Source: Streptomyces sp. S4.7
GTDB lineage: Bacteria; Actinomycetota; Actinomycetes; Streptomycetales; Streptomycetaceae
Assembly (NCBI RefSeq): GCF_010384365.1
Contig: NZ_CP048397.1
Span: 1,612,001 to 1,676,000, forward strand
Reading direction: 5' to 3'
Length of the DNA stretch: 64,000 nt
Every line of letters starts with the position of its first letter. Positions within the stretch are counted from its first letter, which is position 1. Below are positions 8,770 to 17,891 of the stretch, piece after piece. The notes under the pieces were generated by a model. That model had not been told where the DNA came from. It worked only from the letters and a program-made list of their open reading frames with translations, and did no database searches. The position numbers and the translations under genes were made by a program.

Positions 8770-9678
8770 GTGTACGCACGCACCTCTGTGACCACGGCCG
8801 TCGCGCTGCTGGGAGCCGCCGCGCTGGTTCTGCCGGGGAGCACGTCGGCCGCGGCGCCGCGCGCCACCGCCCCGGAGACGTCCCCCGTCTCCGCCCGGCA
8901 CGACGCCAATCCGCTGGTCATCGCGCACCGCGGCGCCTCGGCGTACGCGCCGGAGAACACGCTCGCCGCCGTCGACAAGGCCGAGGACCTGGGCATCGAC
9001 TGGGTGGAGAACGACGTCCAGCGCACGAAGGACGGCGAGCTGGTCGTCCTGCACGACACCGACCTCAAGCGCACCACCGACGCCGAGCAGGTGTTCCCCG
9101 ACCGCGCTCCGTGGAATGTGAAGGACTTCACCGCCGGCGAGATCGCGCGTCTGGACGCGGGCAGCTGGTTCGGCGCCGAGTGGGCGGGTGCCCGGGTGCC
9201 GACGCTGAAGCAGTACCTGGACAGCGTCGAGGAAAACCGGCAGAAGCTTCTTCTGGAGATCAAGGCGCCCGAGCTCTACCCGGGCATCGAGAAGGACACC
9301 CTGCGTGTGCTCCGCGCGGAGGGCTGGCTGGACCGCGCGCACGTGCGGAGCAAGCTGGTGATCCAGAGCTTCGGCGCGGCCAGCGTGAAGGCCGTGCACG
9401 AGCAGCGGCCCGATGTGACCACCGGATTCCTCGGTACTCCGGCGGTGGCCGACCTGCCCTCCTACGCGGCGTTCACCGACCAGATCAATCCGACGCACTC
9501 CTCACTCACCGCCGAGTACGTCGCCGCCGTGCACCGGCTGAAGGGCGCGCACAGCAAGCGGCTCCAGGTCAACACCTGGACGGTCAACGACGCCGCGGGC
9601 GCGGTGCGCGTGGACGGGTTCGGCGTGGACGGCATCATCACCAACAACCCCGACGTGGTGCGGGACGCGGTGGGCTGA
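8770..9678 (+). CDS. Secreted glycerophosphodiester phosphodiesterase
   Basis: 302 aa. A signal peptide (hydrophobic VTTAVALLGAAALVLPG, then Ala-rich cleavage region) precedes a GDPD TIM barrel. Active-site motifs are IAHRGASAYAPENTLAA (catalytic His plus Glu metal ligand), WVENDVQRTKDGELVVLHDTDL (second acidic ligand and second His) and LLLEIKAPELYPG. The enzyme splits glycerophosphodiesters from phospholipids or teichoic acid into glycerol 3-phosphate and an alcohol, outside the cell. GTG at 8770 follows AAGGAG by 5 nt. A chromosomal homologue in other Streptomyces is phosphate-regulated, but no clear PHO box repeat was found here. Confidence 0.93.
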   Translation: MYARTSVTTAVALLGAAALVLPGSTSAAAPRATAPETSPVSARHDANPLVIAHRGASAYAPENTLAAVDKAEDLGIDWVENDVQRTKDGELVVLHDTDLKRTTDAEQVFPDRAPWNVKDFTAGEIARLDAGSWFGAEWAGARVPTLKQYLDSVEENRQKLLLEIKAPELYPGIEKDTLRVLRAEGWLDRAHVRSKLVIQSFGAASVKAVHEQRPDVTTGFLGTPAVADLPSYAAFTDQINPTHSSLTAEYVAAVHRLKGAHSKRLQVNTWTVNDAAGAVRVDGFGVDGIITNNPDVVRDAVG

Positions 9679-9773
9679 GCGGCCGGACGCCCGCCGGGTC
9701 CCGGGCCGGCGGGAGCGGGTCGGGACGGCCGGGTCGAAGAGCGTTGTCAGACCCTGACCGTAGCGTTGTCGGC

Positions 9774-10316
9774 ATGGACAGCAACCCGCAGTCGGTGGAG
9801 TGGGCCGTCGTCGGAAGCGACATCGGCCCGCTGCTGCTGGCCGCCACCGGTGAAGGACTTGTGACAGTTGTCTTCCACGCCACGACCGGGCGTCGGGAGA
9901 CGGCACTTCGGCAGCTGAAGGGCCGGCTCGGCGCCGAGCCCGTCGAGGATCCGGCGGGCCGGCTGGCCGAGCCGATACGTCAGCTGGCGGCCTTCTTCGA
10001 CGGCACACTCCGGGAGTTCGAGCTGCCGCTGGACTGGTCGCTGTCGGGCGGCTTCAACCGTCAGGTGCTGCGCGAGCTGGCGGCCGGCGTTCCGTACGGC
10101 ACGGTCGTCGGGTACGGCGATCTGGCCGACCGTGTGGGCAGTCCGGGCGCGGCCCAGGCGGTCGGCGCCGCGATGGGGTCCAACCCGCTGCCGATCGTGG
10201 TGCCGTGCCACCGGGTGGTGGAGAGCGGCGGCGGACTGGGCGGCTTCGGGGGCGGTCTGGAGACCAAGCGCCAACTGCTGGCGCTGGAGGGCGTGCTGCC
10301 CGCGCCGCTGTTCTGA
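9774..10316 (+). CDS. ogt: Methylated-DNA--protein-cysteine methyltransferase
   Basis: 180 aa. Transfers O6-alkyl groups from guanine to its own cysteine in a single-turnover repair reaction. The active site is PIVVPCHRVVESGGGLGGFGGG, with the acceptor Cys in PCHRV; the DNA-binding helix lies in FNRQVLRELAAGVPYGTVVGYGDLADRVG. The N-terminal ~80 residues are the usual degenerate RNase H-like domain, and no Ada regulatory domain is present. The ATG at 9774 fits the family; no strong ribosome binding site is visible. It lies 95 bp after the phosphodiesterase gene on the same strand. Confidence 0.93.
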   Translation: MDSNPQSVEWAVVGSDIGPLLLAATGEGLVTVVFHATTGRRETALRQLKGRLGAEPVEDPAGRLAEPIRQLAAFFDGTLREFELPLDWSLSGGFNRQVLRELAAGVPYGTVVGYGDLADRVGSPGAAQAVGAAMGSNPLPIVVPCHRVVESGGGLGGFGGGLETKRQLLALEGVLPAPLF

Positions 10317-10429
10317 CGGGCCGTCCGCCCTTCCGCGACCGCCCGCTGTTCGCGCTCTCCCGCTTCCCTCCCGGCTCCCGGCGGAGGGAGGGACGTTTGC
10401 GGGGCCCCGTCCCGTGCCAGGGATGGGAC

Positions 10430-11338
10430 ATGCCTGACACGACACTGCTGCTGTCCTGCGAGGTGCGGGACGCACTCGAAGCGCGCCGTCCCGTCGTCGC
10501 CCTGGAGTCGACGATCATCGCGCACGGTCTGCCGCGACCGCGCAATCTGGCCGTCGCCGAGGAGTTGGAAGCGCTGGTACGGTCCGGCGGCGCCGTACCC
10601 GCCACCGTCGCCGTGCTGGACGGCCGGGCCCATGTGGGCCTGGACAAGGACCAGTTGGAGCGGGTCGCCGGTGATCCGTCCGTCCGGAAGCTGGGCCACC
10701 GCGATCTCGCGCCCGCGCTGGCCACCGGGGCCAGCGGTGCGACGACGGTGTCCGCGACGGCGTTCCTCGCCGCGCGTGCCGGTATCCGGGTCTTCGCGAC
10801 CGGCGGCCTGGGCGGTGTCCACCGCGACTGGATCGGCGCGCAGGACGAGTCGGCCGACCTGCGGCTGCTGGCCGGGACCCGGATCACGGTGGTCTGCGCG
10901 GGCGTGAAGTCGATCCTCGACGTACCGGCGACCCTGCAGCGCCTGGAGACCCTGGGCGTCGGGATCCTCGGGTACGGCACGGAGCACTTCCCCGGCTTCT
11001 ACCTGACGTCGTCCGGTGAGCCCGTCGACTGGACCGTGGACACCCCGGAGGAGGTCGCGGCGGTGATGGCCGCCCAGGACGTGCTCGGCGGGCCGGAGGC
11101 CGCGCTGATCGTCGCCAATCCGGTGCCGGAGGCGGAACAGCTCGATCCCCGGTTGCACGACCGGGTGCTCGCCGAGGCGTTGTCGGAGTGCCGGGAGCGG
11201 GGCATCGGCGGGCAGGCGGTGACGCCGTTCCTGCTGGGTGAGCTGATGCGGCGTACCGACGGCGCGTCCCTGGAGGCGAATCTGGCGGCCGTGCGCGGCA
11301 ATGTGCGGCTGGCGGCTCTGATCGCGGCGGCGCGGTGA
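10430..11338 (+). CDS. psuG: Pseudouridine-5'-phosphate glycosidase
   Basis: 302 aa, usual family length. PsuG breaks the C-C bond of pseudouridine 5'-phosphate, giving uracil and ribose 5-phosphate. Family motifs are VVALESTIIAHGLPRPRN at the start, ATVAVLDGRAHVGLD, RDLAPALATGASGATTVSAT (with the catalytic Lys/metal-site region) and FATGGLGGVHR. The ATG at 10430 is in frame; a nearby ATG at 10423 is out of frame. Its stop overlaps the start of the PfkB kinase by four bases (GTGA), so the two are translationally coupled, which fits kinase and glycosidase acting in sequence in pseudouridine salvage. Confidence 0.95.
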   Translation: MPDTTLLLSCEVRDALEARRPVVALESTIIAHGLPRPRNLAVAEELEALVRSGGAVPATVAVLDGRAHVGLDKDQLERVAGDPSVRKLGHRDLAPALATGASGATTVSATAFLAARAGIRVFATGGLGGVHRDWIGAQDESADLRLLAGTRITVVCAGVKSILDVPATLQRLETLGVGILGYGTEHFPGFYLTSSGEPVDWTVDTPEEVAAVMAAQDVLGGPEAALIVANPVPEAEQLDPRLHDRVLAEALSECRERGIGGQAVTPFLLGELMRRTDGASLEANLAAVRGNVRLAALIAAAR

Positions 11339-12288
11339 GCGGTCCGGACCCCGCCGACGGCGCCCGCGCCCCCGAGGGCCCCGGACACGGTGGCGGCGCG
11401 GGCGCGCTGCTGATCGTCGGGGACGTGGTCACCGATGTGGTGGCCCAGCACCGTAAGCCGCTCGCACACGGCACGGACACCGCCGCCGAGATCCGCACCC
11501 TGCCGGGCGGCGCCGGGGCCAACGCGGCGTGCTGGGCGGTGTCCACGGGATGCGCGGACGTCCGGCTGCTCGCCCGGGTCGGCGCGGAGGCGGCCGGCTG
11601 GCACGAGTCACGGCTGAGATCGGCGGGCGTCCGGCCGCTCCTGGTCGTCGACGACGACGTGCCGACCGCGACCGTCGTCTCACTGGTCGACGCCTCCGCC
11701 GAACGCACCTTCCTGACCGACAGCGGGGCCGTCCTGCGCCTCGCCGCCGCCGACTGGTCGGCGGCGCTGCTCGACGGGGTGGGCCGGCTGCACATCTCCG
11801 GCTATCTCTTCTTCGCCCCCACCAGCCGTCAAGTGGTGCGGGCCGCCGTGGCGTCGGCGACGGCGCGCGGTGTCCCGGTGAGCGTGGACCCCGCGTCGGC
11901 GGGATTCATGGCGGACCTCGGCGCCGACCGGTTCCTGGCGGCGGCCGAGGGGGTCGACGTACTCCTGCCGAACGCGGACGAGGCCCGGCTGCTCACCGGA
12001 GTCCCGGACGCGGAGAAGGCGGCGGCCGAGCTGAGCCGCCGGTTCCCGCTCGTCGTGGTGACGCTGGGACCGGACGGCGCGCTGGTGGCGTCGGACGGAG
12101 CGGTGACGGCGCGCGTTCCGCCGGAGCCCGCGCGGGCCGTCGACTCCACGGGGGCGGGCGACGCGTTCAACGGCGCTTTCCTCGCCTCCCTGTTGACGGG
12201 CGCCGACCCACCGGCGGCCGCCGCGGCGGGCTGCCGTGCCGGCGCCCTGGCGGTCGCGCAGACCGGCGGGCGTCCGCCGGTGCCGTGA
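11335..12288 (+). CDS. psuK: PfkB-family sugar kinase, probable pseudouridine kinase
   Basis: 317 aa ribokinase-fold (PfkB) kinase. The two signatures are visible: GGAGANAACWAVSTG near the N-terminus (substrate binding) and DSTGAGDAFNGAFLASLL near the C-terminus (catalytic Asp and anion hole). VDPASAGFMAD and LLPNADEARLLTG are typical inner motifs. Because it is translationally coupled to psuG by a GTGA overlap, it probably phosphorylates pseudouridine to give the PsuG substrate; substrate choice is inferred from context, not from the sequence. The first ~25 residues are Gly/Pro-rich and may be mis-assigned. It converges with the next gene. Confidence 0.88.
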   Translation: MSGPDPADGARAPEGPGHGGGAGALLIVGDVVTDVVAQHRKPLAHGTDTAAEIRTLPGGAGANAACWAVSTGCADVRLLARVGAEAAGWHESRLRSAGVRPLLVVDDDVPTATVVSLVDASAERTFLTDSGAVLRLAAADWSAALLDGVGRLHISGYLFFAPTSRQVVRAAVASATARGVPVSVDPASAGFMADLGADRFLAAAEGVDVLLPNADEARLLTGVPDAEKAAAELSRRFPLVVVTLGPDGALVASDGAVTARVPPEPARAVDSTGAGDAFNGAFLASLLTGADPPAAAAAGCRAGALAVAQTGGRPPVP

Positions 12289-12349
12289 CGTCCGCGTGGC
12301 CGGCCGGCGTGCCGAACCACCTGACGGGCGGCCACCGCGCCGACCCGGT

Positions 12350-12991
12350 TCAGCCCCGCGGCAGCGCCCAGGCGGGGTGGCGCGGATCGTCCGTCCTTAC
12401 GAGGACGTCGGCGGCCTCGGCCGGGCCGACCTCCCGCTCGTAGCGCTCGAACGCGGGCAGCGTCCACTGCTCGCTCTCCCCGGTACGGCGGCGGAGCGCG
12501 GCCGGCGACAGCCGCAGATGCACCGTGAGGTCGAACGGGAACCAGTGCCCGAGCAGCAGCGGACCGTGCACCACCAGCACGCCGCCCGGCGGGAGTTCGA
12601 CCCGCTCGCTGCGCGTCGCGCGGTCGGTCGCCGGATCCCACAGATCGGGCAGCACCAGGCCGGTCCCGCCCGCCTCCACGGGCCCGAACACCTCCCGCCA
12701 CAGAGCGCCCGTGTCGAACCAGCCGTCGTAGTAGGAGTCGGGATCGTGCCGCCCGTACTCGTACCGCAGCGACGCGGGCCGCAGGAAGCCGCCGGTCCCG
12801 ACGACGACCACCGAGCGGCCCCGGAGCCGCAGGGCGTCGGCGAGCGCCTCGGCCGGTACGCCGGGACGTGCGGCGGGCGCGCCGTCCACGGCGATACGCA
12901 CCCAGGGGCCGCCGTCGTCGGCCCTGGTCTCCAGGGCGCGCCCCGCCAGGGCGTCGGTCAGCCGATCCCAGGTGATCGCTTCGAGTCTCAC
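12350..12991 (-). CDS. Uridine-kinase-like protein lacking a P-loop
   Basis: 213 aa, resembling the uridine kinase/phosphoribulokinase family: SVVVVGTGGFLRPASLRYEYG, then DPDSYYDGWFD, then GVLVVHGPLLLGHWFPFDLTVHLRLS. The nucleotide-binding loop, expected near residue 35 as GxxGxGK(S/T), reads VDGAPAARPGVPAEAL and lacks the Gly-Lys-Ser/Thr core. It may bind a nucleoside without phosphorylating it, or use another donor site. It converges with psuK and neighbours an amidohydrolase, so a nucleoside-related role is plausible. Confidence 0.75.
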   Translation of the reverse strand: MRLEAITWDRLTDALAGRALETRADDGGPWVRIAVDGAPAARPGVPAEALADALRLRGRSVVVVGTGGFLRPASLRYEYGRHDPDSYYDGWFDTGALWREVFGPVEAGGTGLVLPDLWDPATDRATRSERVELPPGGVLVVHGPLLLGHWFPFDLTVHLRLSPAALRRRTGESEQWTLPAFERYEREVGPAEAADVLVRTDDPRHPAWALPRG

Positions 12992-13134
12992 CGCTCCATC
13001 ATGGTCCAGCGACGGGCGGGGGCGCGTACGACGGCTCCCCCGCCGGGCTCACCCGCGCGGCTACGCCGGGTCGTAGTCCTGGACGCGCCGCCCGTGACCG
13101 CGGTACGTCAACGCCGGGAGCCGGGGGTCGCGCA

Positions 13135-14458
13135 TCAGGACCTTCCGTCGACGATCGTGGTCAGCACATCGGCGGAGCGCGCGCTGTACACGAGCGTCGC
13201 CGCGTGGTCGTGGACCGGCTGGGTGTGGGGTCCCGTGAGGTCCACCAGGATCAGATCGGCGCGCCGTCCCGGAGCGAGGGCGCCCACCCGGCCGCCGAGG
13301 CCCACCGCGCGGGCGCTCTGGGTGGTGGCGTGGTCGAGTGCCTGACGGGCGGTCAGCCAGCCGGGGTCGCGCTCCGACGACTTCTGGGTCGGCGCGGTGA
13401 GCGTCATGCTCTCCCAGACGTCGAGGGTGCTGTTCGACGCGGCGCCGTCCGTCGCGAGCCCGACGGGCACGCCGATCGAGGCCAGCGCGCGCAGCGGTGT
13501 CTGGTCCCAGCCGAACTTGAGGTAGCCCTTGGGCGCGGTGGCGAACGCGACCCGGCCCGTGCCGCGCCGGAGTACGGCGAGGTCGCCCTCGGTCAGACCG
13601 GTGCCGTGGGCGACGAGCACGTCGACGTCGAGCAGCCCGGCGCGGTGCAGGGTCTCGATGGGCGTGCGGCCGGTCGCGGCGACGGCGGCGGCCGTCTGCT
13701 GCGCGTTCTGCGCGGCGTGGATATGGACCAACAGGCCGTGCGCGCGGGCGAGTTCGGCGGTCGCGGCCAGATCGTCGTCATCGACGGTGTAGGGGGCGTG
13801 CGGCGCGAGCGACATGGTGATCCGCCCGTCGGCCGCGCCCCGCAGCCGGAGGGCGAAGTCGAGGGACCGCTCCAGGCCGGCGGCGCCCTCGCTGGAGAAG
13901 TACCCCTGGCCGAGATTGGCCCGCAGCCCGCTCGCCTCGGTGGCGGCGGCGACCTGGTCCATGGCGAAGTAGTGGTCGGCGAAGGTGGTGACGCCGCCGC
14001 GGATCATCTCGGCGCAGGCGAGCAGCGCGCCGAGTTCGATGTCGCGGTCGGTGAGATTGGTTTCGATGGGCCAGATCCACTCGTTGAACCACTCCTCGAT
14101 CGGCAGGTCCTCGGCGATGCCGCGCAGGGCCACCATCGGTGTGTGCGTGTGGCAGTTGATCAGTCCGGGCATGGCGAGCAGCCCACGCGCGTCGATGCGT
14201 TCGACGGCGGGCAGGCCGGCGACGGCCTCGGGGGGTGGTGATCGACTCGATGAGACCGTCGCGTACGACGATCGCGCTGTTGTCGAGAAAGCCGATGTCG
14301 CCCGCGCCCCCGGTCCGGGTGGGGTCGGCGGGGTCGGCGCGATCGTTCGGGTCCGTGGGACCGGTGGGGTTGGTGGTGTCGCCGGTGCGGCCGTGCGTCA
14401 GCGTGGTGCAGCCCGTGATGACGAGATCGGCGGGCCGGTCCTCGGGAGCGGTGGTCAT
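13135..14458 (-). pseudogene. Frameshifted amidohydrolase (adenosine/SAH/guanine deaminase-like)
   Basis: The N-terminal ~75 residues (from ATG 14458, MTTAPEDRPADLVITGC to DGLIESITTP) lie in one frame. The remaining ~350 residues lie in another, beginning near AMPGLINCHTHTPMVALRG. The join is in a run of six G at 14230-14235; removing one base restores a continuous protein of normal length. The C-terminal part keeps the metal site: HTHT, LLVHIHAAQNAQQT, VLVAHGTGLTEGDL and LATDGAASNSTLDVWESM. It belongs to the MtaD/ATZ-TRZ branch of deaminases acting on methylthioadenosine, S-adenosylhomocysteine or related purines. The N-terminal part contains an unusual Thr/Asp/Pro/Gly-rich stretch of about 30 residues. 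A sequencing error is as likely as a true mutation. Confidence 0.8.
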
Positions 14459-14620
14459 CGCAGCAACGTACTGCGCGGGGGGCGCGGCGGCCTTGCGCTC
14501 GTGCGGGTGGTTTCCGGCCGGGGCACGTGTTCCGGCGGGGTTGCGTGGCGGGTGCTTGCCACAGTGAGTCCGCACATGACAGTCCTCCCGCGGACCGCCC
14601 GAGAGAGAGCGACACCCCCC

Positions 14621-15130
14621 ATGCCCACCACCGCGAGCACTCCCCGGCCCTCCTCCCGCCCGCGCGCGCCGCGCTCCTCAGGGCGGCGTGTGCCGGTCGC
14701 CGTCGCGGGCGCCGTCGTCGCCGTGCTGGCGGTCGGCGCACCGGCCGCGTACGCGACCCTCGACAGCGAGCAGCGCTCGCCCACCCAGACGCCGCGCGGC
14801 GCGTCGTACATCGAGACGCGGCTCTTCTTCGGTACAGAACGGCCGGACGGCGGCGCGGATGTGACGGATCGTCAATTCATGTCGTTCATCGACCGGCATG
14901 TCACGCCGGAGTTCCCGTCCGGCCTGACGATCCAGGAGGGCCGGGGCCAGTGGCGTGACTCCAAAGGCGTGATCGAGCGGGAGCGTTCCTACGAGCTGAT
15001 CCTGCTGTACCCGGCGTCCGAGGCGACGTCGCGCGACGCGCGGATCGACCAGATCCGGCGGGCGTACGAACGCGCGCACGCCCAGGACTCCGTGGCGAGG
15101 CTGGACGACCGGACGTTCGCCGACTTCTGA
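14621..15130 (+). CDS. DUF3574 protein, exported or membrane-anchored
   Basis: About 169 aa. A basic, Arg/Ser/Pro-rich start and one hydrophobic helix (VPVAVAGAVVAVLAVGAPAAYA) suggest a signal peptide or anchor. The rest is a DUF3574-type domain: YIETRLFFGTERPDGG, then FMSFIDRHVTPEFPSGLTIQEGRGQW and SYELILLYPASEA. Its function is unknown. ATG 14621 follows a purine-rich GAGAGAGAGCG; an in-frame ATG at 14576 would add 15 residues. It is divergent from the broken amidohydrolase. Confidence 0.75.
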   Translation: MPTTASTPRPSSRPRAPRSSGRRVPVAVAGAVVAVLAVGAPAAYATLDSEQRSPTQTPRGASYIETRLFFGTERPDGGADVTDRQFMSFIDRHVTPEFPSGLTIQEGRGQWRDSKGVIERERSYELILLYPASEATSRDARIDQIRRAYERAHAQDSVARLDDRTFADF

Positions 15131-15216
15131 GCGCGAAACGGCGACGGGAGAGCGCGGAAAGGGCGCGGGAGCGCGTTGGGGTCGTAAACGGCCCCCACGG
15201 CGGGCATTTCTCCACC

Positions 15217-15756
15217 ATGACGGTTCGCCCACGCCCCTTGCTGCTCCTCGACGTCGACGGTCCCCTCAACCCGTACGCCGCACGGCTGCCACGACCGCGC
15301 GGGTACACGACCCACCATCTGCACCCGTCGAACTGGCTCTCCCGCCAGACGCCGGGCTCCCGGCCCCACAGACGTGGGCTACGGGTACGGCTCAACCCCG
15401 CCCACGGCCCGATACTCACCGGGCTGCCCTTCGAACTGGCCTGGGCCACCACCTGGATGCACGAGGCCAACAGCATGATCGCGCCGGCCGTCGGGCTGCC
15501 GGCCGATCTGCCGGTGATCGAGTGGCCCGAGCTTTTCGCCAAGGATCCGGACGGCCTCTACTGGAAGACGCGCCCGCTGCTGGAGAGGGCGGACGGCAGA
15601 CCCTTCGCCTGGGTCGACGACATGATCACCGACCTGGACACGACGTATGTCGCGACCCACCACGACGGGCCCGCGCTGCTGTTGCGGATCCACCCACGAC
15701 GGGGGTTGCGGGAGCGGGACTTCGCGACGCTCACGCGCTGGGCGGAACTGCTCTGA
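15217..15756 (+). CDS. HAD-like hypothetical protein
   Basis: 179 aa. It opens with LLLLDVDGPLNPYAARL, a HAD-superfamily motif I (DxDG) with both acidic residues in place. WVDDMITDLDTTY near residue 130 may supply the Asp of a later motif. It has no transmembrane segment or signal peptide. Similar short HAD-like proteins are common in Streptomyces, with no known substrate. A long perfect hairpin lies just downstream, consistent with a single-gene transcript. Confidence 0.75.
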   Translation: MTVRPRPLLLLDVDGPLNPYAARLPRPRGYTTHHLHPSNWLSRQTPGSRPHRRGLRVRLNPAHGPILTGLPFELAWATTWMHEANSMIAPAVGLPADLPVIEWPELFAKDPDGLYWKTRPLLERADGRPFAWVDDMITDLDTTYVATHHDGPALLLRIHPRRGLRERDFATLTRWAELL

Positions 15757-15787
15757 TCCGGCGGTAGGCACTCGCCCGGGCTCTCGG

Positions 15788-15827
15788 CCTCTCGGGCTCT
15801 CCGGAAATGTCCGGAGAGCCCGAGAGG
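15788..15827. terminator. Perfect 17-bp hairpin terminator
   Basis: Arms 15788-15804 and 15811-15827 are perfectly complementary around a 6-nt loop (AAATGT). It lies 32 bp after the HAD-like gene. No T-tract follows. It probably ends that transcript. The 284 bp from here to the protease start hold no gene that I can support. Confidence 0.85.
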
Positions 15828-16111
15828 CGTTCACCGCTTGACGTCCGCAACGCTGTAAGAGCCTCCGCCCAACGGGACTTGAAGCGCCGTCGCGCCGCCC
15901 GCCGAGCCCTCCGGAAGCTCTCCTTCCATCAGGCGCGAACCCCTCCCGACCTGGCGAATCGCACCATGCCGGGATTCCGTTCCGCCATTGGCATGGACCT
16001 GTTCATGATCCTTGGATACGCTCCGGCCGAGGCGAATGAGAGCGCTCTCACTCGCCTGCTGTTCCACTGTTCCAACCCCACGATCGCTGGAACAACCGAA
16101 GGGCGAATGCC

Positions 16112-17299
16112 TTGAGACGCAAGACAGTTGTACGCACCGGCCTGTCCGCACTCCTCCTCGTCGGCACCTGGGCGACCGCCGGGCTCGCGCCGGCGTCGGC
16201 CGCGGCTCCCGACTCCGCCTCGACATCGATGTCAATATCGGCCCCGGCATCAGCCTCGAAGAAGGCGCCCGCGTCCGATGGCCTGCTCAGCGCCATGCAG
16301 AAGGAATTCGGCCTGACGAAGAGTGAGGCCGTCGCCCGGCTCGCCGCCGAGAAGACGGCGACCGCCGTCGAGACCAAGGCGGAGCGCGCGGCGGGAGCCG
16401 CGTACGGAGGCTCCTGGTTCAGCGCGGCCGACAACTCACTGACCGTCGCCCTCACCGACGGGAAGAAGGCCGCCGCCGTCCGCGCGACAGGCGCCACCGT
16501 CAAGCTCGTGAAGCACAGTGAGCGCGCCCTTGACGCGACCATGAAGCGGATCGACGCGCTCTCCGCACCGGTCGGCGTCAGCAGTTGGAGCGTCGACCCG
16601 AAGTCCAACCGGGTCGTGGTAAACGTCCTCGCCCCGGAGCGTGACACCAAGGCCGTCGCCGCCTTCGTCGCGAAGGCGGAGAAGACCGGTCCGGTGACGG
16701 TCGCGGAGACGACCGACGCCCCCTCCACCGTCGCGGCCGGGACCGTGGGCGGGGACCCGTACTACACGGGCAACGTCCGCTGCTCCATAGGCTTCTCCGT
16801 GCACGGGGGCTTCGTCACCGCCGGCCACTGCGGCCCGCGCGGCCAGTCGGTGCGCGGCTGGGACAACTCCGCCATCGGCAACTTCCAGGGCTCGTCCTTC
16901 CCGGGCAACGACTACGCGTGGGTGAACGTCGCCAACGGCTGGTGGACCGTGCCCGTCGTCCTCGGCTGGGGCAGCGTGTCCGACCAGTTGGTGCGTGGTT
17001 CGAACGAGGCCCCCGTCGGCGCGTCGATCTGCCGCTCCGGCTCCACGACGCACTGGCGCTGCGGCAACCTCCTGGCCAAGAACGTGACGGTCAACTACTC
17101 ACAGGGCGCCGTCCACCAGATGGTCCAGACGAGTGCCTGCGCGGAGGGTGGCGACTCGGGCGGCTCGTTCATCAGCGGTGACCAGGCCCAGGGCGTGACG
17201 TCCGGCGCCTCGGGCAACTGCACCAGCGGCGGGCAGAGCTTCTACCAGCCGATCAACGAGATCCTCAGCACCTACGGGCTGACACTGCACACAGCCTGA
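16112..17299 (+). CDS. Secreted S1-family (alpha-lytic/streptogrisin-type) pro-protease
   Basis: 395 aa prepro-enzyme. A signal peptide (TGLSALLLVGTWATAGLAPASA) is followed by an Ala/Ser-rich spacer. Then comes a pro-domain that assists folding: two related halves near residues 55-105 and 135-185, ending before the mature start at about residue 210 (VGGDPYYTGNVRCSIGF). The triad is His in FVTAGHCG (~239), Asp in PGNDYAWV (~267) and Ser in EGGDSGGSF (~348), with Cys pairs flanking His and Ser. Start is TTG at 16112 with GAAGGG upstream. The nearest ATG, at 16106, is closed by a stop two codons later. It is an extracellular digestive or developmental protease. Confidence 0.93.
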   Translation: MRRKTVVRTGLSALLLVGTWATAGLAPASAAAPDSASTSMSISAPASASKKAPASDGLLSAMQKEFGLTKSEAVARLAAEKTATAVETKAERAAGAAYGGSWFSAADNSLTVALTDGKKAAAVRATGATVKLVKHSERALDATMKRIDALSAPVGVSSWSVDPKSNRVVVNVLAPERDTKAVAAFVAKAEKTGPVTVAETTDAPSTVAAGTVGGDPYYTGNVRCSIGFSVHGGFVTAGHCGPRGQSVRGWDNSAIGNFQGSSFPGNDYAWVNVANGWWTVPVVLGWGSVSDQLVRGSNEAPVGASICRSGSTTHWRCGNLLAKNVTVNYSQGAVHQMVQTSACAEGGDSGGSFISGDQAQGVTSGASGNCTSGGQSFYQPINEILSTYGLTLHTA

Positions 17300-17315
17300 G
17301 CGAACTCCGCAAGCT

Positions 17316-17353
17316 GAAGCCCGTCGCGTCAAGGGTCTGACGCGACGGGCTTC
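17316..17353. terminator. Perfect 16-bp hairpin, bidirectional terminator
   Basis: Arms 17316-17331 and 17338-17353 (GAAGCCCGTCGCGTCA and its complement) enclose a 6-nt loop. It lies between the convergent S1 protease and the amyloid-motif gene and can serve both. Confidence 0.85.
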
Positions 17354-17384
17354 ACCGCTGTGCTGCCGCAGGCTGAGCGCCGGG

Positions 17385-17849
17385 TCAGGCCGGGGCGCTC
17401 CCGGCTCCGCCGCGGGAGCCGCCGCCACCCAGATCCACTGTGCCGATCGCTCCGGCCTGGACGACCGCGCCGTGCACCACGCCGCCGTTGACGGTGTTGT
17501 GCACGGATGTCACGTGCTGGGGCACGGGGGTGGCGGGCGCCAACTCGTCGAGCAGTGAGCGGAGTTCCGCAGCCGCCGCGGGGTCGGCCGCCAGGGCGCG
17601 GCGGAGGCGGGTGCGCCATTCGGCTTGGACGTCGGCCACCAGTTGTTCGTCCTCGTCCCGCTGGGCCGCGACCAGTTCGGCCCGGACGGTGTCCAGCTCC
17701 TCCTCGACCGAGGCCGGGGTGGCCGAGCCCCGGCGCGCGAAGAACGCCACCATCCGGTCGCGGGCGGCCGTCCAGCCGTCCGTCGCCATCTGCTGCACGA
17801 GAGCTGTCGCTCCCGCGGCCGCCAATGTCACCAACTCGGCTTCCACCAC
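17385..17849 (-). CDS. Small helical protein with C-terminal amyloid (RHIM-like/BASS) motif
   Basis: 154 aa. Residues 1-105 are predicted helical: a hydrophobic/amphipathic first helix (LVTLAAAGATALVQQMA), then charged heptad-like helices (VEEELDTVRAELVAAQRDEDEQL, AEWRTRLRRALAAD). After a Pro-rich hinge, residues 117-140 read HNTVNGGVVHGAVVQAGAI and so on. Regularly spaced Gly, beta-branched residues and a central VVQAG match prion-forming motifs of the RHIM/PP/BASS kind, used in bacterial NLR cell-death signalling. The last residues are Gly/Ser/Ala-rich. Family knowledge: similar N-terminal domains in Streptomyces carry varied C-terminal tails. Start GTG 17849 follows AAGGGGG. It lies 42 bp after the SWIM gene on the same strand, likely one transcript. 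The toxic or amyloid role is inferred. Confidence 0.65.
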   Translation of the reverse strand: MVEAELVTLAAAGATALVQQMATDGWTAARDRMVAFFARRGSATPASVEEELDTVRAELVAAQRDEDEQLVADVQAEWRTRLRRALAADPAAAAELRSLLDELAPATPVPQHVTSVHNTVNGGVVHGAVVQAGAIGTVDLGGGGSRGGAGSAPA

Positions 17850-17891
17850 GCCCCCTTGATCTGTGGTTGCTTACGGATACGAGCCTACCGG

